In this document: piece after piece, positions 47,052 to 58,043 of the stretch
Position numbering within the stretch: position 1 is the first letter of the stretch
How the letters are laid out: every line of letters starts with the position of its first letter
From: Cadophora sp. MPI-SDFR-AT-0126
Lineage: Eukaryota; Ascomycota; Leotiomycetes; Helotiales; Ploettnerulaceae
Direction of reading: 5' to 3'
DNA: 64,000 bases
Assembly: GCA_020747065.1 (NCBI GenBank)
Contig: JAGMVK010000015.1
Location: 62,001 to 126,000, forward strand
The notes under the pieces: model-generated
Database searches by the model: none
The model's input: only the letters and a program-made list of their open reading frames with translations
What the model was told of the DNA's origin: nothing
Position numbers and translations under genes: made by a program

Positions 47052-48191
47052 GATTGTGCTTTACAAAAAATATTGGAACTGAAGTGATATTTGTGTCGAA
47101 CTTTGCGAGATCGCCATCAGAGCTGAAGAGCACCATGGAAGTGTCGGTAGATTAGTACTCGGCGCAGCCCTTGCGTTACCCCGGCTAAACGGCACATGCT
47201 CTTGTCAAATTCGTACTTAGCTGACGAAGTTTAGATGTCATTACTACATTGTGCTTCGCTGTATTCGACTGCAGCACCGAAGCTGTCAGCACTGTGCTCG
47301 CTGAAAGTCACAGGACTCACGAAAAAGGAGCCAACCCTGTAAGAGAGGAATGTAAACAAGATTTCTGTCCCTCTGTCACGTCGAGTAAGAAGAGTATATA
47401 GCGTAGTACTCGTACAAGAGCAAACTATTGGCTATTTGTACTTTGGAGTAATATATTCCCAGTTGCACAGTGAAAGATATAGTATCACAAGAGCGGGGTA
47501 GGTCTCGCGTGACATAACTAAGTCAACGCTGCCCATTTGGCGGTCCTTTGGTGGATTCTCTCGTCTGTCTATCCATCCACGAGTCATATATTATTCATCC
47601 CATGATTTTCAAAGAGCGCTCAACTCAGAATCGATCTCGAAACTTCCTGCATCTTACATCAGTACGATACTTATCCTGCTTCAGTGCGGAAACCAGGGGG
47701 AAAGGGTACACAAACTAAGCCTGTCAGGGCCAACACAGGGGAACTCATGTACGGCGATCAAACATTAGACTTCCAAGATCATTTGAAGTAAAAATTAAGT
47801 AGCCACTGATATGCCAAAGGGAAATGCAGTGCAAATAGAACGGAAGAAGGTTGAGTATCTCGTCTGCGAACAGCTGCCGGTGGCATTTTTTTTTTCGAAG
47901 TAGATATTGCAAGCACGCAGAGTTTATTTCAAGGGAAATATTATCATTATACATCACGTAATGAATTGAATGGACTGAAGTTTACGCTATCGCCGGAGGT
48001 GCATCACTTGGCAGCCGTCAAAGTCGAATAACAGCGCCCGACAACACTCGAGCTTTCAACAACTTGAATGACCTTCCTCAGCATTCATAGTATATTGCAC
48101 GAACTCTTTGAACTATATATGCGACTTCCATTACCCAGTCATTGCAAATCTCGCAACATGCTCCTGTTATCAGTCCTCATCCCCATCAGTC
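47052..48191. other. Intergenic region
   Basis: About 1.1 kb between the small secreted protein start and the cutinase 3' end. Nothing is supported; a T9 tract occurs at about 47887-47895. Confidence 0.5.
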
Positions 48192-48973
48192 TCATCGCCG
48201 GAGAGTCTTTACCTGATTGACGAGAAAAGCCAGGGCCTCTGGGACCCTAGCGACATACCCGATGTGCGGGTAGGTTATGGTCAAATTTCCAGCACAGATA
48301 ACGTCTCCTTCATTGCAAATGATCAAAGTTTTCGCCTTTGAGAAATTGGGAATCCGTCCACTATCCTGCAAGTTCTGCGTATCTCCATACAGAACGACAC
48401 CTGAGATCAGGTTCTTGACTTTTTTGGGCAGGTTCTCGATTGCTCTATGGGTGAGAGCTGCGCCTTGACTACTCGGTAATTAGCACAAACAAGTACCAGA
48501 GATGTTTTCTTTATAGATGATGTACCTGTAAGCTCCCACTAGGAGAGAAGAAGTTGGACATCGGGTGGCCGCATCTGTGAGGAGAGTCGCCATTGCCAGC
48601 GCTTCCACTGGATCAGCCCCTCCCGCCAAGTAATTGGTAGCTACCAAAGCCGCATAGTCGATTCCTTGAATGGCAATGTTCTCACAGCCATATATATCTT
48701 GTAGACCTTGAGCTGTTGGTGGGCCTGGACTGTAGACAGCATCTCCCTATTTCATGTCAGAGCGAGGTGCGAGAAATCAGGGCGGACTGATACAACCATG
48801 TTGAACGTCTCAGTTGAACCGCGAGCATAGAAGAAGATTATGGGCTTGCATCCATCGAGAGAATATTCGTGTTCGACAGTCCCAACGGATGTGCATTGGC
48901 GGGCAGAAAAGAGTGCTGCAGAGGCGAGGCTAGTAAGCAAAATAACAAAAGTCGCCAGCATCAAGCTCGACAT
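48192..48973 (-). CDS. Cutinase
   Basis: Three exons (48973-48797, 48746-48526, 48468-48192) give 224 residues, the normal cutinase size. The signal peptide is MSSLMLATFVILLTSLASA. The oxyanion-hole segment IIFFYARGSTETFNMGD is formed across intron 1 (ATG|GTTGTA). The nucleophile motif GAYSQGAAL needs the TAG acceptor of intron 2; the neighbouring AG would give YSSQG. The catalytic Asp and His are in CNEGDVICAG and YPHIGYV. Four Cys match the two conserved disulphides. The enzyme hydrolyses cutin or similar polyesters outside the cell, pointing to a plant-associated or saprotrophic life. Confidence 0.94.
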
Positions 48974-51132
48974 GTTGACAGATCACTGGGCGTGAAAGGT
49001 AGTCGGATAAAAGGATAGTAAGATTGTATATATCCACTCTTGCAGAAGCTAGATATCTTCGCCCTCTCGCCGCTGGTTGTCCACTTCAACAGGATGAAAG
49101 GAAAACAGACTTCTTTCTATACCTTACTCCATGTACCAGATCGATACATCGCTATGTTCTTGAGACGCTTTTGGTATATTGTACACAGCCTATCTGCACC
49201 GATCGCCCAGTCGCAACCCAGGAAACGCTATTTTGCTTTTTTGAGGCTCCACTTTCCCGAGAGCCTGGATGGACATGCTTGGCGCGCATTCGATAATTTC
49301 CCTGAAAAGTACCCATCACCGTGCTAGGCCATGGGCAAGGCCTTATCAACCGGTGCCAAACCAGTTTGATTCTCTTGACAATCGTTCTTAGCTATGCGTC
49401 CGAGTGTTGTCGATCCTTGTTCGTGCAGGAGATAAAGGTTCTATCATATTTGGAGAGCTGCATTTATTGACTGCATGTCACTTGCTTCGCTTGCGTCATC
49501 ACAACACGGCCTAGGAGCGGAAAGTATTCGCCATCGACTGAGCTTCCATCATTTATGAGATTTTCCAGGCTATCTGGTGGTGCTTGTTGTATAAAAAGAA
49601 CTCATGCAGATTTAATCTGGAGTTTCAAGTTGCCAACACAGTACAAGCTCAAAGTACCGTGGACGACAGCTCTATCTTTCTTCCCACCCTTTCTACTCTA
49701 ACAGGCACAACCGCATCCATTGCAACCACAACTATCATGACGTCCAGCTCCCTCGGGCTGCTTACTTGCTATCATTGCCGGTTTCTTCGCTGGCTGATGA
49801 GTACTTTCCACACAAAGTCAGCATTTCCTGTCGATCGTAAATATTCTCTTCGCTTAAGCTAGATCCCTGAAAAGCTAGAAGAGACAGACATGTACACTTA
49901 CAAAACGCTCTGTGGAGGTAACTCCCGTGTGTGAGGGCCGTATGATATCGGTTGTTGGGGCTCGGGTTGGCTCGTCACCGACTTTACTGTATATGCAGAT
50001 GAAGGGGGCCGTGAAAGTGAAGTTAAGGGTATTGCCCAGGGCTGTGTGTTCTTTGGCTGAGGCGGCGGAGGCTCAGGTGGACGCATTGCCCATGGGTGGG
50101 TGGTGTCTGGCACCGGAGGCTTGGTTGCAGCTTGTGTAGTTGTTGATTGTGTCGAAGGTGGTGTTATTTCCCACGAACTTTGGATTCTGAGTGTTTGTTT
50201 ATTCTCGTACTCCCCTTGGGCTAGGACTCGCGTTGAATTTGCTAAAGGAAGTTTATTGATGGGAGAATCACTTCAATGGCTAATCATAAAAAGGAACAAA
50301 GTTCGGAGGAATACGGCGGACATATATACATGATTCTGTCAATCTAATAATAGACGTGAATGAAGCAAGCTGAGCTTCTGTGAATCATCCGCCTCCAATT
50401 CATATCCCATCCGCTGTTTTCTCAACACTCCTCCGCACTCCGTGTGTCCTAAGCTGAATGACTGTATTAGCTCAGTCAGATCTGAGAACCAATAGAATAA
50501 CTCAACTGACTTCCAGAACTTTCGGCCATCAAGTTCACTCCTTTTATTCCTGAAAGGGATGATCGGCTGACTTTCAAGCACCCCCTCTATTAAGCGACGT
50601 CGCCGTCTCAAAGCAATGGGAGCAAAAGTGGTGCGAACGAGTTATAACTCCACCTATCTCTCCCTACCAAGTCACCCTCTGATTTTCGATGTCGATCACA
50701 GCCAGTCTACAGATCTCCTGGTCGCTGAGTCTCCAATATGTTTCGACATACATTTGCTTGCGTTGTGGCTCCCACGTCAACTTCTTTGGCAGCTCACCAT
50801 TGTCCTAAACGAGTCCGGCCTCGGACACGAATGATTTGGAAAGCTTGGGTGATTAGGAAAGCATGGAGCTTTGTGGAGCTTATCCAGATCAGGTATTGCT
50901 ATAACGGGTGGCTATTTTCCCTAGGAGAAATCTTGAAGAACTTATCGGATAGTGTCCTTGACGATCTTTTTTGATTTCTTCGCATGTCCTTGAGGAACTT
51001 TCAATCAACTAAATACACCAAACATGTGTATTATTTGAATAGCATGAGAGACATATGAGCCATAGATATCCCCACTAGCAAACCTCGTCGTCCACCTGCT
51101 GAGCAGCCGATCTCTGATCCCTCGACACAGCT
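48974..51132. other. Gene-poor region with a possible decayed secreted-protein exon
   Basis: About 2.2 kb. Around 49905-50170 the minus strand reads like a secreted-protein exon (NNTTFDTINNYTSCNQASG, later LNFTFTAPFICIYSKVGDE and VTSTERF before a GTAAGT donor), but an in-frame TGA lies between the two parts and no signal exon or partner exon was found. A frame at 50339-50611 (-) is arginine-rich at its start and unsupported. Confidence 0.35.
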
Positions 51133-52431
51133 TCAAGTTCGGGGGTAGTAAGGGAAGCTGCTGACAGGACCTGTGAAACCTGGGTTTTGACAGAGTTTAA
51201 CACTGTCATTGTCGTCTCAGTCACGCGGTAAAAGTGGAGTTGTCGGGTTGCAAAACGAACCTGGGGACATCGCTGTTGGGGGTTGGCTCTGGAGATGAAT
51301 CGATAGCAAGGCTTGCATGGTTAGTAGATAGTTCGACAAGTGGGCTAATACATACGCATTCTTGGTAGAAGAGTCCCCCTTCAAGTCGTACTTAATACTT
51401 CTGAGTCGTAACCCTGTCATCGGGACGAGAGAAGCTGGACTGTCTCTTTCCAGCACAACGGGTCCGCGAGAGTCTGGTACGGGAAAGAAATAGCAAACTT
51501 GGATAGCTTCGCCCAGAGTGATTGATCTGAAGCGGATTTCTGGTTCGCTTGCCAGGGGAAAACAGTTAGTTTGTCCAGGTACAAATTCTTTGATGCTTGA
51601 AGGTCCCTGAAAACCTGGGATGAGGAACATTTGAACTCTAGTCAAGGTTTAAATTAGACATTTGTAATAATTGCGAGGTAATTGAAGGTGGACGAACTCA
51701 AAAGGTGAATCTAGGCCGTTGCTGCCACTCTTTGTGAATGAAACTGATGGATGAGAGGCAGGAGACTGGCGGCTGAGACTCAATTCGTCAGTACTAGTGC
51801 TAAAATACAATCGAGGAGACTCGTGTACGTACCTGCCAGAAGCGGAGAGAGCATCGAAGCGCACTTGCTCCGAAAGCTTACAATTGAACGAGACAAAGTC
51901 CATGCCTTCTGGAAACAAGATTGCGTATTCTCCTGCTTGAAGATTGAACATCTTATCCGAGCCAGCGACGAACTCGCAGGCCTCTTTGGCGAAGGATGAG
52001 CAGTACGAAATCTTGGGCTCCAGTTTTACCGATTCTACACGGTTCGTGAGATTCTTTGGCAGGTTGAAGCACTTGTCATTAGAGACTTCGTGGCCTTTCA
52101 TTTCGCCTTTGAAATAAAGCTCGTTCCAGAAAGTAGCACTGCTCCAATTGCTAGTCGGAATGACTGGCCAGAAATATGGGCAGACATACTTTGCGGTATC
52201 TTTGTTCCCGAGGGATGATACAGCGTGGTTAGAGAATGTCGTGGCTGTTGATGCCACTGCATTGTCCATGGACACTTGTTCTGCATCTCGGAAACTCACT
52301 TGTTTTCCAATAGCCTGGAAGACAAGATTTTTATTTGTAATCTTGGCAGAGAGACCGATTTTGAGTGGGTTTCCAAGAGACAGCGGAGAAAATACCACCA
52401 GAGCAGGTAGCAAAGTGCGGGAGAAATGCAT
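51133..52431 (-). CDS. Hypothetical secreted protein with repeated PGFxGP units
   Basis: The start MHFSRTLLPALVVFSPLSLG is a signal peptide. Exon 1 (52431 to about 51834) encodes an N-terminal Cys-containing domain (TAKYVCPYFWPVIPTSNWSS, EPKISYCSSFAKEACEFV). After an intron (GGCAG|GTACGT) a short exon ends DSPFE, and a GTTCGT donor leads to VQMFLIPGFQGPSSIKEFV then IQVCYFFPVPDSRGPVVL. The next exon is Pro/Ser-rich (DSSPEPTPNSDVP), and a last GTTCGT-type intron gives VKLCQNPGFTGPVSSFPY to the stop at 51133-51135. The recurring V-x-x-x-x-x-P-G-F-x-G-P element suggests tandem small beta units. No family is recognised. The last two exon junctions are less sure, since another open frame crosses them. 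Confidence 0.55.
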
Positions 52432-52633
52432 TGTAAATTGACTGATCACCGACAATTTGCTTTGAGCGAGTGAGAGAAAATATTTCATGAAGAAGAAAAG
52501 ATGCCTCATAGAGTCCTCAACATTCAATCCCCAAGGGTTTTGTTGAACAGTGGAGGATTGGGCACAAATCTCTATCCTGTGCGGGACTGAAGACATGTGC
52601 AACGGTTGATCTCCTCCAACAAATGAATGTGAG

Positions 52634-53163
52634 CTATGGATCGGAGAGTGTAAGCACCGGTCCGACAGTTCGCACACGATAGGTGTCCTCGATCCGATTG
52701 ATCTGCGAAGATGAAGGCAATACAAAGTCTTTTCTGGTACCTGAGCTCTCATCCTCGGGAGCAGTGAAACCTAGCATGGCGGCAGGTGGTCTCACTTGGT
52801 AGGGGATGATCCAATCTGGGTCGATCTGTTTGACTTCGCGGAGAGGAGTGTTGACGATTTGCCCATTTTGAACCTGCCGATCTTTTTGAAAGGGGCGTAC
52901 GACGGTACAACACAATGTATGCATCTCCCGTGTTGCAAGCGGGAACAGAGAAAGTCGACTCCGAGAAATTCGGGCGATTCGGTGTCATTAGGGAGAAGAT
53001 CAAGTCACCGAGCCTGTCTGTGTACTCGAGCGGTGTCGAGCATGTCGGAAAGCATGACGAAATTGGTCCCAGGTCTGGCAGGAGCTGAAATGAGAGCGTG
53101 CGTGGTTCGAGGCGTGGAGTATCGCGGCAACACGAGGCATCTCCGAAGTTGCGAAAGCTGCAT
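52634..53163 (-). CDS. Small hypothetical protein with mitochondrial-type N-terminus
   Basis: Two exons (53163-53009, 52958-52634) give 159 residues. The intron has donor GCTCG|GTGACT, branch CTAATGAC and acceptor CTCGGAG and is 50 bp long. The N-terminus, MQLSQLRRCLVLPRYSTPRT, is basic, Ser-rich and acid-free like a mitochondrial presequence. It continues RPGTNFVMLSDMLDTARVHR, then a globular-looking exon 2 with VRPFQKDRQVQNGQIVNTPL, EVKQIDPDWIIPYQVRPPAA and DTYRVRTVGPVLTLSDP. I do not recognise it. Conserved-looking composition and a good intron support a real gene. It is 200 bp upstream of the secreted-protein gene on the same strand. Confidence 0.5.
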
Positions 53164-54042
53164 CAAAAGTTTGAAGGTGTGAACACAGTGAGGTTAGGGA
53201 GGGGAGAATTAGTAGACAGAAATAACTGCTTCCCACCCGATCATCCGAGGTACAGAGTCTACCCCTTCGTCGTCCGCCCTTCTGCAAGCAACAAAGGCAA
53301 GGAAGCAGGAGCGCAGTTCCTTGAACTAAAGGAGCGAGTGCGACAACGAGATTCCAACTTCAGCTGAGGGTGGTATGGATTGCGTTATTAATGGTTTCAG
53401 CGCGATGAGAATTAAAGAACGATGATAATGCTTCGCAAGTCCACCTTGTTACAAGGTCTAGACGCAAAGAGAATCTTGAGAAGAGGCAATAAGTGATTAG
53501 ATAGAACGTTGAAAGTACGGTGCGAAAATCGATTTGAGCCTTTATCAATACGTTTAATCGAAAAGTACACTGTCCGAGGCGTCCGAGGAAACCAAAAGTA
53601 GATATATATGTGGTGCACGGAACAACAATTAGGAAAACAGCCGGAAAAGAAGACAAGAAGACTCTTTCATGTGCTTAAACACCAAAGGCTCTTGTGCTTG
53701 TAGGGCCTCTGGAGACTCATTGACATCTACCCCGCAGTCTCTTTAGCCCACAATTTCGATGTCGAGCACAAGCAACATGTATCGTCCGTGACTATGACAG
53801 TCAGACCAACATCCTACCTGGGAGAAAGCAGAATCGAAGTCCAATCCCAATCTTTCGGGATTATATCTCCAAAACCGTTCAAGTAAGATTCGTCCATTAT
53901 CACGGAAGTGCGGGGTATCATGCAGCATTCCTCCATCTTTGTTATCTTGTTGGTCTCGGAACGACATCCGCACTAGCCTTGCTCGCCTCTCTCCCAACAA
54001 GATCCTTCAAGCAAGGAAAATATCCGTTTAAGGTTCAGGCTT

Positions 54043-54073
54043 AAAGGCAAAGCAAGGCAAAGCAAGGCAAGGC
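54043..54073. repeat. Short AAGGCAAAGC-type tandem repeat
   Basis: About three imperfect copies of AAGGCAAAGC/AAGGC in an intergenic region; no gene overlaps. Confidence 0.6.
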
Positions 54074-54110
54074 ACTGCAGGACTAAGTTGATCCAACCAC
54101 GCAAAAAAAG

Positions 54111-54216
54111 GTTGCTTCCGCGGAGATGTGCAAACTCTCTTACAGTGTGATATTACTCTTTGGACACGGCATTGGGTGAAGCCCGCCAGTAAGGAAGTGC
54201 GCTGCGATGGCGTGAG
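54111..54216. repeat. Dispersed diverged repeat, copy 2
   Basis: Partner of 45601-45706; see that entry. Same orientation, about 8.5 kb away. This copy is more GC-rich (CCCGCCAGTAAGGAAGTGC against TCCGCCAGTAGGAAAGTGA). Confidence 0.6.
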
Positions 54217-55413
54217 GCAGTTAGGAGGTTAGTTCGTGGTTTGCCAGGGCGGCGCGAGCTATGATGTGATGGTGCGTGATACCGCTACCCCGGATTCTCT
54301 GACATGTCGATTGCTCTAGTGTGCAGATGGTGCATGAGCTGGCGTGTTCGTGGCGTTCATGATGTGGGTTTGGTTTTAGATGTTTGTGGATGAAGTGTAT
54401 TTTGAGTGTTCGGTATTTTTTTTTCTTCAGTGGAGACTCGCTGGGGAGAGGGCACAGGTGCGTTGGCTTGGGATGGTGTCGTCGGCGGGCTTGATGAGAT
54501 GAGAGGGGAAGATGGGCTGAGATGACAAGACGGTGAGAGGGAATGAGGCGTTTGTGGATAGGAGACTTGTATGAGGGGATCAGGAGGAGGCTTTTCTTTT
54601 GAGTCATTTCCTTGCCCGCCGGGCAAGATACCTTACCGAACAGGTATCAGCATGCTGTGTTCCTTTCTGTATAGCGAGTGATAGTGAAATGTGAAGCCAG
54701 GAGCCAGGCTGGTTGGTTACTTTGTGATGGCGCTCGGCTTCCTATTGCGCATTCTGCAGTGCAGCTTGCGACGAAGCTCCGATGATGCACTTAACCAGCC
54801 TATTACTTAAAAGCAAAATACTGCCACTGGTCTCGGGATGGAGATACCCTCAAAGTGTACGGCATCTCGGAGATGCAAGAATGGGGACGAAGATGGGAGT
54901 GGAAAGTTACGTAAGTAGGGGCAGAAATTTCTCACGGGACTTTCGATGGATGGGTTCGGAGTTGGCGAGGGTATCAAGGCGGCAATTCAACGAGCAGCTG
55001 GAGCTCTAGGAAGGTGAGGGATACCTGGTTTTGCAACCTTATGGAATTGAGATGGCCAAGGTACCAGGAGTGACATGGAGATGTCTTCGGGATCTGAAGA
55101 TTTTACCGGTGTCTTTAAATTATGGATACATCCTACTTCTTCTCGTATCCCGCCTGATAACGAACGGGTTGTCCGGCTATCAGATTTATGGATTCGCAAT
55201 TTCAGTCAAGCCTTTTGATTTTCAGGGAATCGGAGTTCAAGTCTTGCGCGATTTGACCTCCTCATGCGTAATTTACAGCATGGACCGCCTGAATGATGTC
55301 TTATCGTATCAGTCAGTTGACTGCTGGCTCTAAGCCGCAGGGCTGTGATAGGCTTTAACTTTCTTTTGCTATCTGTTAGAGAGCGCAGTGCATTACCAAC
55401 CCTAAAATTATTT

Positions 55414-55488
55414 TGGAAATTTCCAGTTTGGAATCATCGGCTGCACGTATTGGAAATTTCCACGTTTGGAATCATCGGCTGTACGTAT
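55414..55488. repeat. Tandem duplication of a 37-38 bp unit containing the palindrome GGAAATTTCC
   Basis: Copy 1 is 55414-55450 and copy 2 is 55451-55488. They differ by one inserted base and one C/T change. Each contains the 10-bp palindrome GGAAATTTCC and the element GGAATCATCGGCTG. Confidence 0.85.
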
Positions 55489-57195
55489 CAACATCGTCAC
55501 TTCATCATGTTTGCCTTCCTCGTACGCACCTCTCTACCCATGTACCTGCAGCATGTTTTCTTTGCCTGCGGTACTTAGAGTCCCTCTCTTACTCGTGTCC
55601 CGCATATGGTATTGTTCTCGAATGATCTCTGCATGCTGAATGCTGGAGAAGAGAGGAAAAGAAGAAAAGAATGGAGACGGTTCTTCCACGCGGTGCACTA
55701 TCTCCCTCCACCAACAGCGTCTTTTATCCAGCTATCCCCACTATCGACGCCGGCATTCTTCAAAACCTTGGTCTCCACGGTGGATTCGAGCCCGCACGGA
55801 ATGATTCTGCTCACTCTCGAATCCACTCCACTCCTCTCCACTCTTGCTTGACACCTTCTGGAGACGACCATTCCACCGACTAGACAAGCGACGAGACCAC
55901 CGGCGACCCAATAGCCTGGCCGTGCTACCACAGGGTCCGGAGTTATTGTTACTTAATGTAGCAGCTGACTCCCAGGGAATTGCTAATTAGTGCCAGCGCA
56001 GGTTCTTCTTTGCTACAAGACTTTGATTCTGTTTGGACTAGTCGACCTAGAAATTAGATGATGCTACAGTACTGTTCCTGTCATGGTGCCTTGCTGCTAG
56101 CCGTGCTATGCCCGTCAAGGTACACTCCATCCGGCTATACAGTACACCTGCCCGTCAAGGTCGACAGAGATAAGCCTGAACGCCGTGACTGGTGAGCGTG
56201 AGCCGGAGTTCGCAAATAAAAAACGTTTGAAACCCTTTTGAAGGCTAAAGGCAAAAGAGGCGAGGCGTGGTGATACAGCATCTAGCTGGATATGGATATG
56301 GATGGTTGCCATTCGAAGGTACAGTACATTACAGTAGAAACCCAGAGCTGACATGGATCACTTCAACACGTGTTGCTATGGGCGTACAAGACCTCTCTTC
56401 TCCTTCTATCGTCGGACACGTCTTTCTGCTGATGCTGTTCTTGAATTGGCATAGCAGATTAGAGCAGAGCAGACCTTCTTTCGTCTTTTCATAATCAAAT
56501 CACATCACCTTCTGTTTCAACTCTTCCCCTCTTCCCCTTCTGCTCTCTGTTGATCACATATATCCTTACATTACTCTCTCTTGGTCCTTGCCTACCTACT
56601 ACTTCTTCTTCTTCTTCCTCCCCTCACCTCATCTCGCTCCTCGGAAGGACAGGATCTTCAACTCCCGACCAAACTACCTACCCTTTCTTCCTGGCCTGCA
56701 CAAAACCGACTCTTCACGCACACTGTTACATAACATAACGCCTTTGGTGGCTCACTCACGTCATTAGCCACAACACAACATACAATCCACCTCCGTACGG
56801 CACCCAACAGTCGAATTCTTCGGCAGATCGTCTCGTCTCCTCTCTTCTCAACTTCCAGCACTCGGAGACTTCCCGCCGCTTTCATCATTATTGCTCGACT
56901 CATCCGCGTTCCTACTGTACCTTCTTGGATATCACATTTCGAGGTTGGGCACGGTCAACACGATATCCGTCCTTCCTTGCGCCCCACAAAGTCAAAAAAG
57001 TTTCTTGGGAAGCCGGAGCCGGACCATTTCTATTTCTCACCTGTAGGCAGCCTTCACCGCCCTCTGGGAACTACTGCAGTGTGCTGCACTGCACTGCACT
57101 GCACTGCACCTCGCTGCACTGTGGGCCGGGCTAGGGCTGCTGCATTGACTGACTGGCAGGCATTGGCGACCCCTCATTACACCCAGGATCCAGTG

Positions 57196-57255
57196 CCCCT
57201 CCCCTCCCCTCCCCTCCCCTCCCCTCCCCTCCCCTCCCCTCCCCTCCCCTCCCCT
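57196..57255. repeat. (CCCCT)12 microsatellite
   Basis: Twelve perfect copies, about 790 bp upstream of the nmrA start codon. The minus strand is (AGGGG)12, which could form G-quadruplexes. Confidence 0.95.
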
Positions 57256-58043
57256 CTACCGCCTCAACCCCTCAATCCTGGACAAATCGATCGATTGGCA
57301 GACTTCGTCATTTCATCTCACTGCAGCAGCAGTTGAATGAAGCTGCTTGCTTGCATCATAATCACGTCGTTTCCTTCTGATCAGACCGACCGACATTTGG
57401 ATTTCTGTTCCTGTCCCTGTTCCTGTCGATTTCAAGACGAAGATCTGGCTCTAGACGACAACCAGACCAGTTGGTCCAGTACAGTCGGAGGTCGCCTAGA
57501 TAATTGACCAGAACCAAGAAGGAAAGGAATCAATACCCAGAGCAGGCCGAAAACGATCGGTATCGGAATTGACCCAGTCGCATCGAATTTACATTACCAT
57601 CTCAAATCTCGGACTTTTACCAAACCCGGCCACCCAAGCAGCAGTAGGGCGGAAACAGATCTGGGAACCGCTGCATTTTCTTACTGGCGGGCAACGTGCC
57701 AGTCATAGCTGCACCTAAGAGGCTAAATAAGACCCTCAACCTTATTTCCAGACTATAAAGAGGGGAGCCGCCGAGCGGACTTTGATATCACGTCACGAAG
57801 ACATCTGGATCAACATTAGACTGGACTGGAGTTTTAGCTTCAGCAGGAAGAACAGGAGGCTGAATGAAGAGTTGAGTTCAAGTACTGGTGTTAGTGCTTT
57901 CTGCTCTTTCCTCCCAGGAACATCTTCTCCGGAAAGAAAGTTACAGAGAAAGTACAGAGCCCTGCCCGGTTGGTTGGGTCCTTTCCCAATTTGAAAGAAG
58001 CCAGAAGAAAACATCCGACCGTCAAGAGGGGAACTGACAGAGA

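Larger units (their letters stand above)
53164..58043. other. Long gene-free region upstream of nmrA
   Basis: Almost 5 kb with no supported gene. Frames at 54221-54626 (-) are Pro/Ser/His-rich and look compositional. It holds short tandem repeats at 54043-54073, a repeat copy at 54111-54216, a tandem palindromic duplication at 55414-55488, a CTGCA repeat at about 57083-57110 and a (CCCCT)12 tract at 57196-57255. The last 1.5 kb is rich in CT runs before the nmrA ATG and is probably its promoter and long 5' leader. Confidence 0.5.

Noticed and set aside
54221..54626. Pro/Ser/His-rich frames on the minus strand
   Set aside because: Low-complexity translation of CT-rich DNA in two frames at once.
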